A DNA stretch of 33,422 bases from a virus. The stretch covers positions 1-33,422 of the IMG/VR virus record IMGVR_UViG_3300009790_000039; one strand, given 5' to 3'. The translations under genes were made by a program, and so were the position numbers. The notes under the pieces were generated by a model. The model did no database searches, was not told where the DNA came from, and saw only the letters and a list, made by a program, of their open reading frames with translations. Below are positions 33,314-33,422 of the stretch, one piece after another; position 1 is the stretch's first letter, and the number at the start of each line of letters is the position of its first letter.

Positions 33314-33329
33314 GAGTATTTATACCTAT
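33314..33329 (+). promoter_or_regulatory. Promoter-like repeat GAGTATTTATACCTAT, copy 2
   Basis: Identical to 33096-33111. It is followed at once by the palindrome GTATCATTTGATAC (33330-33343), and then by AGTACATTTGTACT, both with a central CATTTG. Confidence 0.35.
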
Positions 33330-33361
33330 GTATCATTTGATACCTGGAGTACATTTGTACT
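33330..33361 (+). repeat. Two palindromes in tandem
   Basis: GTATCATTTGATAC (33330-33343) and AGTACATTTGTACT (33348-33361) each have 6-base arms and a central TT. The second is an exact copy of 33077-33090. Pattern suggests paired operator sites. Confidence 0.65.
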
Positions 33362-33422
33362 ACTCAGGTAAAAAAATTCACTATCACGGCTCGAGTTGAA
33401 TAATAGATAAGAGGGTAACATA

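Larger units (their letters stand above)
32819..33422 (+). other. Non-coding region after terminase
   Basis: About 600 bases without a supportable gene. Small ORFs (such as 33285-33374 and 33182-33256) have no Shine-Dalgarno or family-like sequence. It is dense with inverted repeats and G runs: a long hairpin, CCCC-GCAA-GGGG (33063-33074), AATTTT-GGC-AAAATT (33009-33023), palindromes, promoter-like sites and GTGGGG repeats (separate entries). T7-like phages have terminal repeats and promoters beyond their last gene, so this may be the genome end or the intergenic region before the early genes. Confidence 0.7.

Noticed and set aside
33285-33374. 28-residue ORF starting MSHAHHIW
   Set aside because: It spans the repeated promoter-like motif and the palindromes, which explain the sequence better; no ribosome site.
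1-33422. Genome-wide recoding of TAG, to explain the amber codon
   Set aside because: Several normal genes end in TAG followed by unrelated or non-coding sequence (19438, 29657, 30248, 32816).
1-33422. CRISPR arrays, insertion sequences or tRNA genes
   Set aside because: No spaced identical repeats, transposase or cloverleaf found; the only direct repeats are fibre stalk repeats and the right-end motifs.

Overview
The window is most of the virion-and-packaging half of a T7-like marine cyanophage (cyanopodovirus of the P-SSP7 type, host Prochlorococcus or marine Synechococcus). The diagnosis rests on the T7 gene order (gp7.3-like, portal 8, scaffold 9, capsid 10, tail tube 11 and 12, internal virion proteins 13 to 16, fibre 17, TerS 18, TerL 19) combined with a photosynthesis cassette (hli and psbA) inserted between scaffold and capsid. 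All genes are on the + strand, most touch or overlap, and the DNA is AT-leaning. No early or replication genes (RNA polymerase, helicase, DNA polymerase) lie in the window; they are expected upstream or beyond the right end.

Layout. 1-880: an R2-like di-iron (nrd-type) gene interrupted by an in-frame amber codon, and a small conserved-looking gene. 881-3617: gp7.3-like protein, portal, scaffold. 3620-5052: a 19-residue basic micropeptide, hli, psbA, then a glutamine-II (downstream-peptide type) riboswitch controlling a 17-residue DUF4278-like micropeptide, closed by a strong terminator. 5105-5310: an array of inverted repeats and a promoter-like motif ahead of the capsid gene. 5311-19440: capsid, a T7 T-phi-like terminator, tail tube proteins and four internal virion proteins; the gp16 equivalent carries a module resembling an ADP-ribosyltransferase. 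19466-24506: four fibre genes, the last ending in a collar plus a tip with seven HxH motifs. 24485-29417: an accessory block with a minimal kinase-like protein, four predicted 2OG-Fe(II) oxygenases, a His-rich secreted micropeptide, a holin-like protein and two overlapping exported proteins. 29414-32818: TerS, a basic protein, an HNH nuclease, a membrane-associated protein, a T4-type endolysin and TerL. 32819-33422: a non-coding region rich in palindromes, direct repeats and promoter-like sites.

How it works together: HLIP and D1 keep host photosystem II running during infection; the riboswitch links one small peptide to cell glutamine (nitrogen status); the structural genes build the capsid, the tail and the ejectable core; holin-like protein and endolysin release progeny; TerS, HNH and TerL package DNA. 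The most novel-looking signals are the amber codon in the nrd-type gene, the psbA-adjacent riboswitch/micropeptide unit, the ART-like module in an ejected protein, the four-oxygenase block, the Thr-to-His change in the endolysin active site, and the repeat-rich terminal region. Assignments come from reading motifs and from memory of families; no database search was run.
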